Shown one piece after another: positions 1 to 10,904 of a stretch of 64,000 bases of DNA; position 1 is the stretch's first letter, and each line of letters starts with the position of its first letter. A model generated the notes under the pieces. The model was given only the letters and a program-made list of their open reading frames with translations. It was not told where the DNA came from and made no database searches. Made by a program: the position numbers and the translations under genes. The stretch is taken from the NCBI GenBank assembly GCA_037179385.1, contig CM074190.1, forward strand, positions 4,106,284 to 4,170,283, in the 5' to 3' direction. Source of the stretch: Holothuria scabra. Its lineage: Eukaryota > Echinodermata > Holothuroidea > Aspidochirotida > Holothuriidae.

Positions 1-1820
1 GCAAAGTTATATTTATTCGACTGCATCCATCATTTTAACTTGAGGTCAATAACTTGGGATTTGAAAAGTGGGCTAGAATTGGTGGAGGTCAATTTCCCCA
101 TTCCTCGTACGTTAGATCATAATTATCCCAAGCTCACCTTTTTTGCTCCATTCCAAAAGATGACGTACCATATCTACCTTTACTTTCTCATCGGAAATGT
201 AAATCTTGTTTCATAGCAGAATAAGGGTCTTTGTTTCCACAAAATTTAATCAAAAGATTTTCTTTTCATACTAAAAAAAATGGCATCTCAATGAAGGTAT
301 ATATGGCGAGATAAGCTGATAAACGTATAACAGGTATTTCTCATGCACTGCCTTAAACAAATTTTATCATCACACCACGTAAAGAATCTCCCGTGATCAA
401 ATTATTTACCCAAGCAATTAAGGACAATGGAAAGTACTTGTTTCATTAATGAAAAAGGATCAACCCATTTCTTGCTCAGCCTATACCAGCAAGCTACTAT
501 TGGATTTGCTTGTTAGGATAAATGATATCCTTTTATTTCAATCTTTCAATTTTTGCTCCAAATGTTAAACAGTTGGTGACACTAATATCATAATCCCTCT
601 GATAGTGAAATGGTTAAATTTCATGACATGCTAAGTCTTCGCACTATTCTCGGCCAGAAAACAAATAAAAGTTGACAAAGTTGTTTAAATTTTCTTCAAA
701 AGACAGGCATGGGAGGTCTCCCGCCCCTACGGCGCCGAACGCTAATCACCCGTAAAGATTTCTTTGTTCTCCATTTTTCCAAAATTCGTAACTCTGCCAA
801 CGGTGATTAAGCAATTAGAATAGGATAAAGTTGAGTTCAAGAACACACCAGTAGAACGATTGGACAAATTTCACGCTCAAGTGACGATTTAAAGAAGGTG
901 TTAGCAATCGGTAAAGGTCCCTTTATTCTGTCTGCCATTCGCGTGCATGCCTGGCTAGACCGTGCAGTATTTAATAGGTACAGGTTTTCAATCGGAAATC
1001 TTATGCCATTCAAGACCCGTTTTAGCCTCTACCCCTTCTTTTTATATATCTCTCCCTCTCTTTTGCCCATTTTTGTCTCTTTCTTCTCATTTCTTAACAC
1101 AATTCGTGCCTTTTATTCAGCAATCAAAATAAATGAATAGAACTTATAACTTAAATATTCAATGTCGCACCTCGAATTTCACTGAAGCGAAAAATGGACA
1201 CCCGAAAATCAACACGATGATTCGTAAACTCTCTGTCAATGCCTTGTTTATCTTTCATTTGGATAAGAGTACTTATTGCAAATAAAGGTTGTTATAATTT
1301 ACGCGATATCTGTTAGAGGAATTTTTCGTTCTAGAGCTCTTTTGTGGGTAATTATAAAATAAACTCCAATAAAAGTACAAAGGACAAGCCTAAGATCACT
1401 TTTTGCTCTTTTTAGTGACTCGTTTGAGGACACAAAAGGCCCTCTGCTGCGAGACAGGTTGGATATCAATATAGGGGAGGGCATAGGACCCTCTACTGTG
1501 CGTTATTGTAAAGGTGAGGATGAGCTTTATACGTATATAATGACACGTATATGTATTCTTCTCTATGAAGTCCAGGGGCTGTGAGAAAATGGTAATTTTA
1601 ATGGGAAGCCATCTTTTATCACTTGAGTGAAATAGATTCCCGGTAAGTTACCGTAGTTAACTTTCTGTCAAGAAAAGCTACATTTTTGTGGTACCTTCAT
1701 TTTTACAGAACTGTGGTAGTATTTTTGGGCCCATGTGGTGGATATAGGCCAATGTACGTAAATGGCAACTATAAGCCCAATACGGCTCTTAAGCCGAAAC
1801 TGGAAGCTATGCTTGACCCA
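1..1820. other. AT-rich stretch with no recognised feature
   Basis: No gene, RNA or repeat could be named here. Two short open frames (898-1140 on the plus strand and 1299-1484 on the minus strand) have no family resemblance, no strong start context and a composition like their surroundings. I regard them as chance frames. Confidence 0.5.
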
Positions 1821-1985
1821 ATTAGTTAATTAATTAATTAATTAGATGGAGTTTTTCGGCAGAGTTTCTAACCAATTCGTTGGGTTAGGGCCGGCCACTG
1901 CCCTTTTTCCAGTTGTGGCTTACTGGTTGTTTTCCCTTCTCCATTGCAAATGCTGAGCATCAAGCAGAATGACAGTTAGTTCCAT
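1821..1985 (-). mobile_element. tRNA-derived SINE, body and tail (copy A)
   Basis: This stretch matches the body of a repeat also seen at 4123, 38292 and 58425. Shared words include TAACCAATT, GAGCCGGCC-like blocks, TTTTTCCAGTTGTGGCT and TCCATTGC. The complete copy at 38292 has a tRNA-like head on the minus strand, so this copy also runs on the minus strand. The head is missing and the body fades out near 1985. The 3' tail, at the low-coordinate side, is a short TTAA tetranucleotide run at about 1825-1845. I infer an old 5'-truncated SINE insertion. Confidence 0.7.
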
Positions 1986-2049
1986 TTCGACGGTCAAAGT
2001 AATATTTAAATATAATAACCAGGACACAGTCCCTTCTCAATTGTATGTT

Positions 2050-2301
2050 TTGAAGGGAAAGAGCAGTCTCTCCATCTTTAAGTAGTGTAGTAGATTATCC
2101 TGTTTCATGATTGGCTCTTGAGAGTCATGTGACAATACTTTTTCGTCTCAAATGTGAAATTTTGCAGGAGTAACAGCCTTAAATACGCATTATAAAATTG
2201 CTAAAATATTATAAAAATATTTTGAGGAAATTTAAGAAGAAATTTGTGAGAGTAAGCTGTTACTTCAAAATAGGTTTGGGGTGATTGCTCTTGCCCTTTA
2301 A
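2050..2301 (-). mobile_element. MITE family 2, copy A
   Basis: This is about 250 bp and is an inverted copy of the repeat at 12872-13136. One end reads as GAAGGGAAAGAGCAGTCTC and the other as GATTGCTCTTGCCCTTTAA, so the ends are inverted repeats with CCCTTTAA-type termini. The interior block around TGATTGGCTCTTGAG is shared with the other copies. No coding capacity is visible. Termini of the TTAAAGG type with TTAA-like flanks fit the T2/Kolobok group of TTAA-target MITEs, but that assignment is inference. Confidence 0.75.
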
Positions 2302-3270
2302 TTTGGTTCAACTACTTCCGATGTTGTCATGACAACATCGAGGTGACCAGTGTCGTATCTATGTAGAAACAGTAGTTTGTGAGAGAAAACGCAGAGGCCC
2401 CACACACACCCCAACACAGGTAAGAAAATACGAGAAAATTTATAAAAGATCCCACATCTAAAACCTCATAAAAAGAATGCATTGTCTCCTATAAACTATT
2501 TTCTAGTTATCGTCTTCCTTAAAACTCCACAAAATGGTGGGCAGAGAAAATATAAACAACCTTCCATAAAACACTGCAAAAACCCTTTTCAATGATGCAA
2601 TACTGGCTACAGTACGCGCCAGAACGATTATAAGCAGACACGATTTTCAAAGCGATAAGATATATCATTCCATGTTCTGTGCATCGAATTGCTAACTTCT
2701 TTTCAGTGGATGGTCGTTATTATTGGGTCTGAAAAATATGTTTGTGATATATTTTATGCCAAACTTTTACATTCCTCCAGCCTTCTGTGGACGTATATTG
2801 CGTGTCAAGATTAGCCCGTCTCTTAACTTGCATCATCAGGAGTATCCTAAATCACGCGGTTGCACTTCTAAGGCCTGGTCCAAACATGAGTCTGGGTCAA
2901 ACGTTATCACGATCTCAGGTTTTTCGTTTGCTGTGTATAAATACCGAACAAGCGTTTCATTGTCATGTAACAAACCACATGATGTAGCAACGATAGTCAT
3001 GGTAACGGTTTACTATGTTGTTATTGTATTTTAAAGGTCTATTAACGGTCTTTAGAATTTTATAATAGCTTGGAATACCAAAATAATGCTTCGGTATTTA
3101 AGCCACAATGCCGAAAGCAGTTCCTACTTTGTTAAAAGAAGCTGTTGTGGACCCCTTGCCTATCACACTGTAGATAACAGTCATGCGGTTTCTTTATCAA
3201 TTTTTAAAAGGTTTTGCGAAGTCATGAAGGCTACAATTATACAAAGCATTTGCTACGAGGAACAATTTAA
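2302..3270. other. No supported gene
   Basis: A 103-codon open frame at 2723-3034 overlaps a 66-codon frame in another phase. Neither shows a domain, signal peptide or repeat that I recognise. The stretch has a short CA/C-rich run near 2400 and is otherwise featureless. Confidence 0.45.
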
Positions 3271-3580
3271 TTAAAAGGCCTGGTCCCCTCACCCCAACCA
3301 GTAGTAATTCTCCTAACGTACTTACTTAAGCCCCTCCCACAACTGTTTAAAATTCATCCTCAACCAGCCTGACACAACCTCAGTTTATTGCTTCAGGGTG
3401 AGTATACAAGACCCCAATGTGTAATCAGAAACACTCTCAGGACAGTGTAGGCTAAATGAGCTTTGGTACATTGCATTTTTTGAACTAGCTGTCAATCAAA
3501 CTGAAGAACTATGCCAATTGAGAATTTCTGTTAACCCCCACAAAAATTGTAGTTTGTGGTAAGAGGATTGGCCCTTTAAA
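3271..3580 (+). mobile_element. MITE family 1, copy a
   Basis: This is a 310-bp element starting TTAAAAGGCCTGGTCCCCTCACCCC and ending with GGATTGGCCCTTTAAA. It aligns along its length with the copies at 8095 and 8578, sharing blocks such as AAGCCCCTCCCACAA, TTTATTGCTTCAGGGTGA and GCCAATTGAGA. The ends are imperfect inverted repeats of about 25 bp (AAAGGGCCAA...CTCACCCCAA). There is no open frame of note, so it is non-autonomous. TTAA at the edges suggests a TTAA-target superfamily. Confidence 0.8.
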
Positions 3581-3701
3581 CGAAGGGTGTACTTGCATAA
3601 TTTCAGTTTCAGTAATTAATCCTTGCTTTCACTGATCAAATGGATAATGCTTATTGGAGGGATGTAGTGAGTGGCAAATTTTAAACAAATTAATTTTCCT
3701 T

Positions 3702-3959
3702 TTAAATCAAAATTTCAATTAGGCCTATTTCAGCTCTCTTTATTATGTCAGCCATGAGCGGCGTCGCAAGTTGGTGTGTACTGGGTGCGCTGTCTGATAA
3801 TGTTCTGGGCCCCAATCGACCCGGAGTCGGTGCGTCAGCGTTTTCTATTCCTTCGACGTCGTACCTCCACATGGCGATAAGTGGCTTTATGTGATGATTT
3901 TGGAGCCCCTCGATGTAATGTGCATGGGCCCTCGAGGGGCTTACTACGCCGCAGGTCAT
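3702..3959 (-). other. GC-richer patch with an 85-codon open frame, unassigned
   Basis: This block is clearly richer in G and C than its flanks. Its minus strand is open for 85 codons and reads partly as SRAHAHYIEGLQNHHIKPL. It could be the tail of a host exon, a fragment of a transposable-element protein, or a repeat open by chance. It lies directly beside the AGTC microsatellite and a SINE, which makes a mobile-element origin the more likely reading. I do not recognise a family. Confidence 0.15.
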
Positions 3960-4008
3960 TCAATCACCCCGGCCTACCGACACTAAACAACAGTCTTAGC
4001 ATTTAGTT

Positions 4009-4127
4009 AGTCAGTCAGTCAGTCAGTCAGTCAGTCAGTCAGTCAGTCAGTCAGTCAGTCAGTCAGTCAGTCAGTCAGTCAGTCAGTCAGTCAGTCAGTC
4101 AGTCAGTCAGTCAGTCAGTTAGTTAGA
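4009..4127. repeat. Tetranucleotide microsatellite (AGTC)n grading into (AGTT)n
   Basis: About 27 uninterrupted AGTC units are followed by AGTTAGTT and then directly by the SINE body that starts TTAGATGG. The run sits exactly where the 3' tail of the minus-strand SINE copy B should be, so it is best read as an expanded SINE tail. Confidence 0.95.
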
Positions 4128-4255
4128 TGGCCCAATTTCCAACCTATTGGTTCAAGTAGAGCCGGCCAGGTCTTTTTCCAGTTGTTGCTTACTGGCTTGT
4201 TTTCCCTGCTCCATTGCTTCACAGTCATTACCGAAAAGATGTCCATCAGTGTAAG
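4123..4255 (-). mobile_element. tRNA-derived SINE, body and tail (copy B)
   Basis: The sequence shares TTAGATGG, CCAACCTATTGGTTCAAG, GAGCCGGCC, CTTTTTCCAGTTGTTGCTT and TTTTCCCTGCTCCATTGC with the other copies. The tRNA-like head is absent, so the copy is 5'-truncated. Its tail is the 4009-4127 microsatellite. A run of 14 C at 4273-4286 follows just beyond it. Confidence 0.75.
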
Positions 4256-4286
4256 GAACGACATCTATACTGCCCCCCCCCCCCCC

Positions 4287-4847
4287 ACCTTCATCAACTC
4301 TGCCCCTTCAGTAAAACAATTTGAGTGCATTCTTACCCTCAAATTCCTTTCAAGCACAACTATGGCCACTCCTTGATATCGTTTTTCCCGCCTGTCACTG
4401 CCCCCTCTTGTATTTAAATTCTGCTTTTGGCACGACCTTTCTGCGGTATTTATGATGGTTCATGGAGCATCAGATCATAAGAGTTTAATCACCTTCATAC
4501 CACGGTTTTCACATTCAAAGTAAATTGACCTAATGACGAATTGAATCCTGAGATACTGGATGAGGTACAAAAATCGATGAGGAAATCTCGGAAACGCTAC
4601 AATACTACTCAATGTATTGATCCTTCTTAGCTGTCAATCTTATATTAGAGCACCCGGCACCGTACATCGAAAATAGTTATCACTCGATAAAAACCTCTGA
4701 AGCAAGAAAACTGTTGATCAATCAAGCACACAATAATATTTTGCTTGGATATTAAATATGAAACCTTTCTGGAGTCTGGGGGCGTGAGGAACAAGGTAAT
4801 TATTTTCCCGTACTGGTATTTATATGAACTACAACCCGCGCATACTG
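4287..4847. other. No supported gene
   Basis: Nothing can be named here. The open frame at 4645-4908 on the minus strand overlaps the tRNA-like SINE that follows and runs antisense to it, so it is unlikely to be a gene. Confidence 0.45.
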
Positions 4848-4995
4848 GGTGCGTGGATCGTCGAGTGACAGAGTGGTATATTCCAGCTGCTGTGTACCAA
4901 TATACCAATTACGCAAGTGGATGGGTTCAAATCCAGCTCGATGTAGATGGTTTTTCCCCCGGGTAGCCCTACTTTCCTCCCACTTGTCATAGGCT
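4848..4995 (+). mobile_element. Second SINE type with a tRNA-like head
   Basis: The segment holds a plausible internal RNA polymerase III promoter. An A-box-like stretch (GAGTGACAGAGTGG) near 4863-4876 is followed by a clear B box (GGTTCAAATCC) near 4923-4934. Downstream comes TTTTTCCCCCGGGTAGCCC and TTTCCTCCCAC, wording widely seen in animal tRNA-derived SINE bodies. The spacing between boxes is a little long and the acceptor arms do not pair well, so a working tRNA gene is unlikely. A fragment of the same body (CCCCTCGGTTTCCTCCCA) occurs near 6505-6522. Confidence 0.5.
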
Positions 4996-7926
4996 TGTCT
5001 CTAAAATCGGTTGCGCGCCGGACTGAAGCAAATTCGGGTGGACCAATTAACTAAACCACCTTGCTTTATGCGTTGTGCGCTAGACGCTAGAATTTTAAAA
5101 AGTTGAAGTTTTTTAACAAAAAAATGAAAAAAGACAACATTTCTTACTGGATGGAGTCTTGTCTCCTCTTGGAGTAACACGTTTTTAGAGTCTACTCCAC
5201 GCTGTCGTGTTTGATTTGCATTATCCTGTTCTTCCTCGACAAAGTTCCACTTCAGTGTTCTCTAAAGAGTACCACAGGTCACGTTATGTTTACGTATAGA
5301 AGGGCCAAATTAAGTATCATGATTTATGTGACTTGTTCTGGTGATGCCTCTGCCGGAAAGTTAATGCAAGGCAACATCCGGGGAAGTAAGTCCCCGGTTC
5401 CACCAATATCGACCGGGTCCTTGTGCTTGTTTTTGGATAGTTCTCAGTGACGTCACAACTAGATGTTAGTAACTTTCATGGCTGAACACAAGATTGTACG
5501 TACGGGGCTTTCCTTGATCATGGCAGAAATACCCTACTTGAAAAGCTCATATGACGTCATGTGAGCATTAACTATCGATGAACGCTTGTTCGGCCATACT
5601 GTGTTCTTTTACATGAGTAAGCTGTTCAGATCGTACCACTAAAACATAAATATAAAGGAAAGTTCATAGGCCTATATACATGTTCATGGAAGCTGCACCG
5701 ATGACGTTACTTTGCATTGAAGTGACGATCGCATTTCATAAAAAACGTATATCTTGATACGTACCATACTAAACAGTCATGCAGGTTTGATCAAGCAGAC
5801 GATAATTATAAGTGAGCTTATATTGAAACGGACCGATAACACCGGTTCAAACGAAACTTGGTAGACGTATTAGTTTTAATTATCATGTTGGGAATAACAC
5901 CCTGAAATGTGAAACCTTAACATTAAGTGAAAGATGTGTTGAAAAGCGTTACATGCTCCAACCAAAAACGGCAGGGTGCCCCCAATTGGCCAGCTGGTAC
6001 AGGAGTCTCAGAATAAGTTAATTACATTAACTACAAACCCAATATGTCATGAGTACCTTCCTAACCATTCTTTCCCTTCTTTCATCTTTTAGTTTTTCTT
6101 CTTTTTGAATTATTTATCAGTTTTTCTCCCTCGCTGAACACCCACGTCTGAATCTTTTATGTTATCCCTCCTCCCCCTTTTAGTGAATTATCACCTCGCA
6201 TGAAAAATGTATTGCCGCATCTGATTTTGACACGGCTTCATTTATCTTACAGAGTGCTTTGCGCCGAAAATCGCACGTTTAACACAAAAAGCCGTTACTG
6301 CATTTCAGTCTAGCTTCGCTCCGGATCAATTCGCATTTGACCATCACCCTGCCGTATGAGCATCTTTTTTAACAGAATGCACACAGCTAGCCTTTGCAAA
6401 TTCTTTCCTAACTTTTGAATGAGCCACCAATCAGGTTTGTGCAAGAGGGTATAACCGACTGCTTTTTTTCTTTTCTTTTTGTTGGCGCCTACTCCCTATA
6501 AGTCCCCTCGGTTTCCTCCCATTCACACTCGCCAGTGACTTTCTTTTCTTCTTTTCCCCAGCTTATCGATTTGTAGTAACGAAGCCGAATTGACAATAAG
6601 ACCTATACCACGTCCGCAGACGAGTGGAGCCGCTGCAAATGCCTATAAGTGTGCGCGCTAAAAATCGAAGGTACTTCCCTCGGTCTAACGCCCCTAATAT
6701 GGCTGATAAGCCGAAAGGAAACAGTTTTTGTTCCGTGAGTCGCGCGCTTCTCAATTGCAAATCAAATCGCAGCGTTTGACAAGTGACATAATAAAATCCC
6801 TGGTAGGCCTGCCTTCCTTTTAATTAGTCCTAGTTTACCATTTTTCAGGGTGTCATATCTCTATCCAAGGGTGTGGGACCACTTGCGACTCACACAAAGT
6901 AGATACATAAAAAATGAGTGCATGCGAAGTGTTAATTTTAGGTCAAAATGAGAGGACAACGAAGAATCACAAAAAGCGTTATTGTTTACAGATTATACAA
7001 AGGCTATAAAGTCGTGTAACGTTTTTGTAATATTTGCAAGTGTTCCACTTATCAAGCGGAATATACAATTCAGGCGAGCACGAGTGAATTAGCTACTAAA
7101 AAATCGGCGGAGGGCAAAGCCAGTGGAAAGAATATAAGGGGGCGCAAAACTGTGAAAGGCTTTGTGTAGGTACTGATCCACGCCAGGTAGCAGGGACTTT
7201 GGTACAAGTAAAAGTAGGGAGAAAAGGAATTTCGAGTGGGGAAATCCCATAAGACCGAGTAATACATATCCTGGACGCTGGATGTCAATAGTGTCCTCTA
7301 CAAGTCTGAATGAAAATTGGTTACAAAAATAAGCTATATCATACTTGCATTGATTGGAGTCCTGATTCATTGGAAATAATCGGCAAGTGCAAGATTACGG
7401 AACACTTGGCCGAGTTCAGCTGGTATGATGATAGTTTTGCTTTATAAAGAGAAATATTTGACTTAAAATGCACCTATGTAGCCTGGACCAAGGAAAATAA
7501 ATTTAACAATTACTAGACCATTCAATCTCAACAGTTCATTCTAGTAATAGACTTAACTCGTCAAAAAATATTATGCATGATAATAGCAGTTACAGAAATT
7601 GCGTCATCTGAAAGTGTAGAACTTTGGTCTGTTTCTTTTCAAATACAAGACTGATTTAATCATTTACTAAGTATTTATGTATTTAAAAGAAAATTATCAC
7701 AATGGCGTACTTGAATTATCTATCATGGAGACAAATTTTCTGTAAAACTAGGGCTTACTTTCTTTTTATTGTGTCAGGGCACGGACTAGGTTATTACTCC
7801 GCGTGGTGTCACATTTCTCGTTTTGATTTTACTTTCAACGTTGCACGGCAATAAATAAAGTGCATTCCGTGCGCACAAAGCAGCAGCAACTAATATTAAT
7901 CTTCTTTAACGGGTGCGAAAAATGCC
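4996..7926. other. Unassigned DNA with one SINE-body fragment
   Basis: No gene is supported. About 6485-6540 resembles the SINE body seen at 4948-4985 (CGGTTTCCTCCCA block). Overlapping minus-strand frames at 7070-7370 cancel one another in phase and show no family features. A small perfect hairpin built on GGGGA/TCCCC lies near 5380-5398. Confidence 0.4.
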
Positions 7927-7982
7927 GCGACCGGCATGACTGAAACCAACCGGTTGGAAACTGGGCCTTAAAACTCCATTTT
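7927..7982 (+). mobile_element. tRNA-SINE 3' fragment (copy C)
   Basis: The fragment reads as the reverse of copies A and B: ACCGGCATGACTG, then ACCAACCGGTTGGAAACTGG and ACTCCATTT. Only the 3' body is left. Confidence 0.55.
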
Positions 7983-8094
7983 ACCTAAACTTCCCTTTTT
8001 CGGTGCTCTTTCTTTCGTATAGAGGCTTTGCAACAACGTCTGCACGGATTCGCCATACTGGAGAACCGTCATGCCAAATATAGGTGGTCTTGTG

Positions 8095-8400
8095 TTAAAG
8101 GCCCAATTTTCTCATCCCAAACAGTACCAATTCTCCTAACCTTCTTAATTAAGCCCCTCCCACAATTGTCTGAAATTCACCCTCCTCTAGACACAACCTC
8201 ATTTTATTGCTTCAGGGTGAATATAGAAAGCTCAATGTGTATAATCAAAACAAAATCAGAACAGTTCGTGCTGTGTAGTATAAGTTTTGGTACTCTGCAT
8301 TGTTTGAATTAGCAGTCAATCAAAAAGCTGAGCCAATTGAGAGTTTCTGTTACCCTATACTAGAAGTGTAGTTTGGGGTGAGAGGATTGTCCCTTTGAAC
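8095..8400 (+). mobile_element. MITE family 1, copy b (left arm of an inverted pair)
   Basis: This 306-bp copy begins TTAAAGGCCCAATTTTCTCA and ends GTGAGAGGATTGTCCCTTTG. It aligns throughout with copy a and, inverted, with copy c. The 178 bp between b and c is unrelated. The terminal inverted repeat is about 25 bp. No coding capacity is visible. Confidence 0.85.
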
Positions 8401-8577
8401 GCACTACACAGTCTGTATACTGTGGTTTGCGCGGTATAAACACATTCATATAGCAAGCGCATCAAGTGTGGTCTACTACTTACGCGTACTCCACTGCCGT
8501 CAGGGATCATTATGACGTTATATGAAAAGCCTCCACACAGAGATGGATTACGTGAACATGTAGGCTAAATGTGTTGA

Positions 8578-8883
8578 GTTTAAAGGGCCAAACCTCTCAC
8601 CCCAAAGTGCAATTTTGGTACCCGGGTACCGAAATTCTCAATTGGCTCAGCTCTTTGATTGACAGCTAATTCTAACAATGCAGAGTGCCAAAGCTTATAT
8701 TACACAGCATGAACGGTACTGAGAGTGTTTTGATTATATAAATTGAGTTTTTCTATACTCACCCTGAAGCAAGAAATTGAGATTGTGTGTGGATGAGGAT
8801 GAATTTCAGACAATTGTGGGAGGGGCCTCAGTAAGAAGGTTAGGAGAATTGGTACTGTTTGGGTGAGAAAACTGGGCCTTTAA
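8578..8883 (-). mobile_element. MITE family 1, copy c (right arm of an inverted pair)
   Basis: This copy is the reverse orientation of copy b. It starts TTTAAAGGGCCAAACCTCTC and ends GAAAACTGGGCCTTTAA. Together with copy b it could fold into a stem of about 300 bp if transcribed. A short palindrome, GGTACCCGGGTACC, lies inside near 8619-8632, at a place where other copies differ. Confidence 0.85.
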
Positions 8884-9129
8884 CCCCTTGTGGAGGCCTA
8901 CTGTAAAAGACAACAATCTGTCAACCGCAATAAGTGTGAAGAAGTCATCATCTCTTTTTCAAAAAGTTTTTATAAAATAAAACAGAAATTGCAACAAACA
9001 GCAGGAAATTTTGTTGTAGGAGCTATTTAGCTATGATAAAAAAAACTTTTATTAAGTAGCCTATATTTCTTGTTTTAAATTCTTGTTTAAAGAGACTGTG
9101 TTATCATACTTCTTAAAGGCTTTCTTTAA

Positions 9130-9349
9130 TCTACCTCCACCTCACAAATATCTAAAAATCTCTTTCATCCAAATAAAAACCCAGTTTATTACTTCGGGCA
9201 TAGCATGGTGGATATACAGGGCTCTTATGTGTAATAAGAACACTCTCGGTACGTGTTGCGTAATATGAGCTGTTCTGCATGTTTTGAATCAAACTGTGCC
9301 AGTTGAGAATTTCTGTACTTGTAAAATTTGTAGTTTGAGGCAGACAAAT
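9130..9349 (+). mobile_element. MITE family 1, diverged copy d
   Basis: The interior blocks TTTATTACTTCGGGCATA, TGTGTAATAAGAACACTCTC and CAGTTGAGAATTTCTGT follow the order of copies a to c, but both ends have decayed. It is probably an older insertion of the same family. Confidence 0.6.
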
Positions 9350-10664
9350 GACCGACTTCAACTTGTTAAAACGACCTCTTAAAACTATTCCAAAATATTT
9401 GCTTCGTTTGTGAGATGTAGCTGTTTCTGATGGTCATTAGCTTATAAAGAGTGATTATCGGGTACTTGACATCGTGTGACTTTTCATGCAAACACTGTGA
9501 GAGTCTATAACCTGCACGGCGGGCTATAACTACCTACTTCTCTTTCACCAAATCCATGTAAGATCAAGACTTATAAGAATGATAAAAAATATCGACCAAG
9601 AAGGGCGCGTAACAACCCCAAGGCTTACCCATCCGAAAGGTGCCCATTCTGCATTGAGAGAAATATCTCAACCCGGGGCCACTGAGCAGTTCAGTTAAAC
9701 TCGAGAAGTACGCTTATCCCCCCCCCCCCCCGGAAGTAATTTCTATTTTTTTATTTTATTTCACCAGTAATCTGGAGAAATCAATTGAAGTGTAATGTTT
9801 TCTGGAGACAAAGTGTATTACCTTTCTGTGGGTGGCTTGCATAGGCCACAGTATTTTCGTGGGCCACATTCACGAGGACAATTCCCCCTAGCACGCTCTA
9901 ATAAAACGGGAATTGTAAGTACTGGCTACTGCAGACTCTACTCTGGACTAACATCACATAAGTCTCCCATTCTTGTGACGTCATATCGGTACCTCTACAC
10001 CTCTGTGGTCAAACCGAGAACGGGAAGGACATGTACTCCAAAGTTCCTTATTTACACATCTTTTTAAAGAGAGCAGAAACAGGAATGTAATGCTCACAAA
10101 TTAAGTGGCTGTTTGATTGATGCTGTGATCAATAAATACTTCTCAATGAATGGTGACTTTGAAGGCATTCCTTCAAAAGACCAACATGAACCACCCACTA
10201 ACTTTGCACACCAACGATCGTTCTAATTCTAAAGTTGCAAGCCTCATACGCCTGTCAGTTTTTCTGCAACAAGCTTTTTCCCTTTCACATTCTTTGCTAA
10301 TCGTCTTGACATTTACAAACTGTTTTCTCCGGGTTGAAAAAGTGATCAACGGTAAATTGTTCACCTTTCATTCTAATCCTCCTTGCTCTCCTCCCAACTT
10401 TCACTGATGCATTAGAATACGGCCAGTAAACCGCACCATGTGACAATTGAGACCTATAGAAGGAAGATGTCCATCAAGTGGAAATGAAAAGCTCGGGTCT
10501 CCGGGATGTAAAGTCATCCTTGTATGGATGAAAGGAAGCTTACGTATTCAATCCACAATAGAGCTAATTGTTAGAATGCCATCTCCTTAGTATACTTAAA
10601 GACCGTTGACACAGAATGACATACAAATGCGAAGCCAATGACTCTATCTACAAGCTTTTACCTT
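9350..10664. other. No supported gene
   Basis: A run of 14 C lies at 9718-9731. Open frames at 9795-10067 and 10150-10407 (with an antisense frame at 10173-10364) are short and without family signature. Confidence 0.4.
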
Positions 10665-10904
10665 CTATTCTCTTGATATACCGAATGAAGGATTAAAATC
10701 TCCCGGTCGGAGTACTTCCTTGAAATTTGGATCCCCTCTTGTGATCCTAGCGATGTTTTCCTGCGATACACTGCTAGAAACGCCCAACGATATTTTTTGA
10801 ATTAGTTTTGTTTTGTTACTATTGGCGTTCATAACTAATCTAATATTGGGACATGTCCTGCACCTTTTGCTTCTCTGTGTATGATGTAAATATCCCCATG
10901 ACAA
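10665..10904 (-). other. Open frame with a CxxCP motif, possible retroelement relic
   Basis: The minus-strand frame of about 79 codons contains QRSKRCRTCPNIR. A cysteine pair of the form C-x-x-C-P after a basic stretch is typical of the linker before the GIY-YIG nuclease in Penelope-like elements. The rest of the frame does not continue convincingly into a reverse transcriptase or a nuclease. The match is short and may be chance. No ATG is placed sensibly, which fits a relic better than a gene. Confidence 0.2.

Noticed and set aside
4848..4945. A functional tRNA gene
   Set aside because: A and B boxes can be seen but the acceptor arms do not pair, and the sequence continues into SINE-type body wording. 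A SINE head is the better reading.
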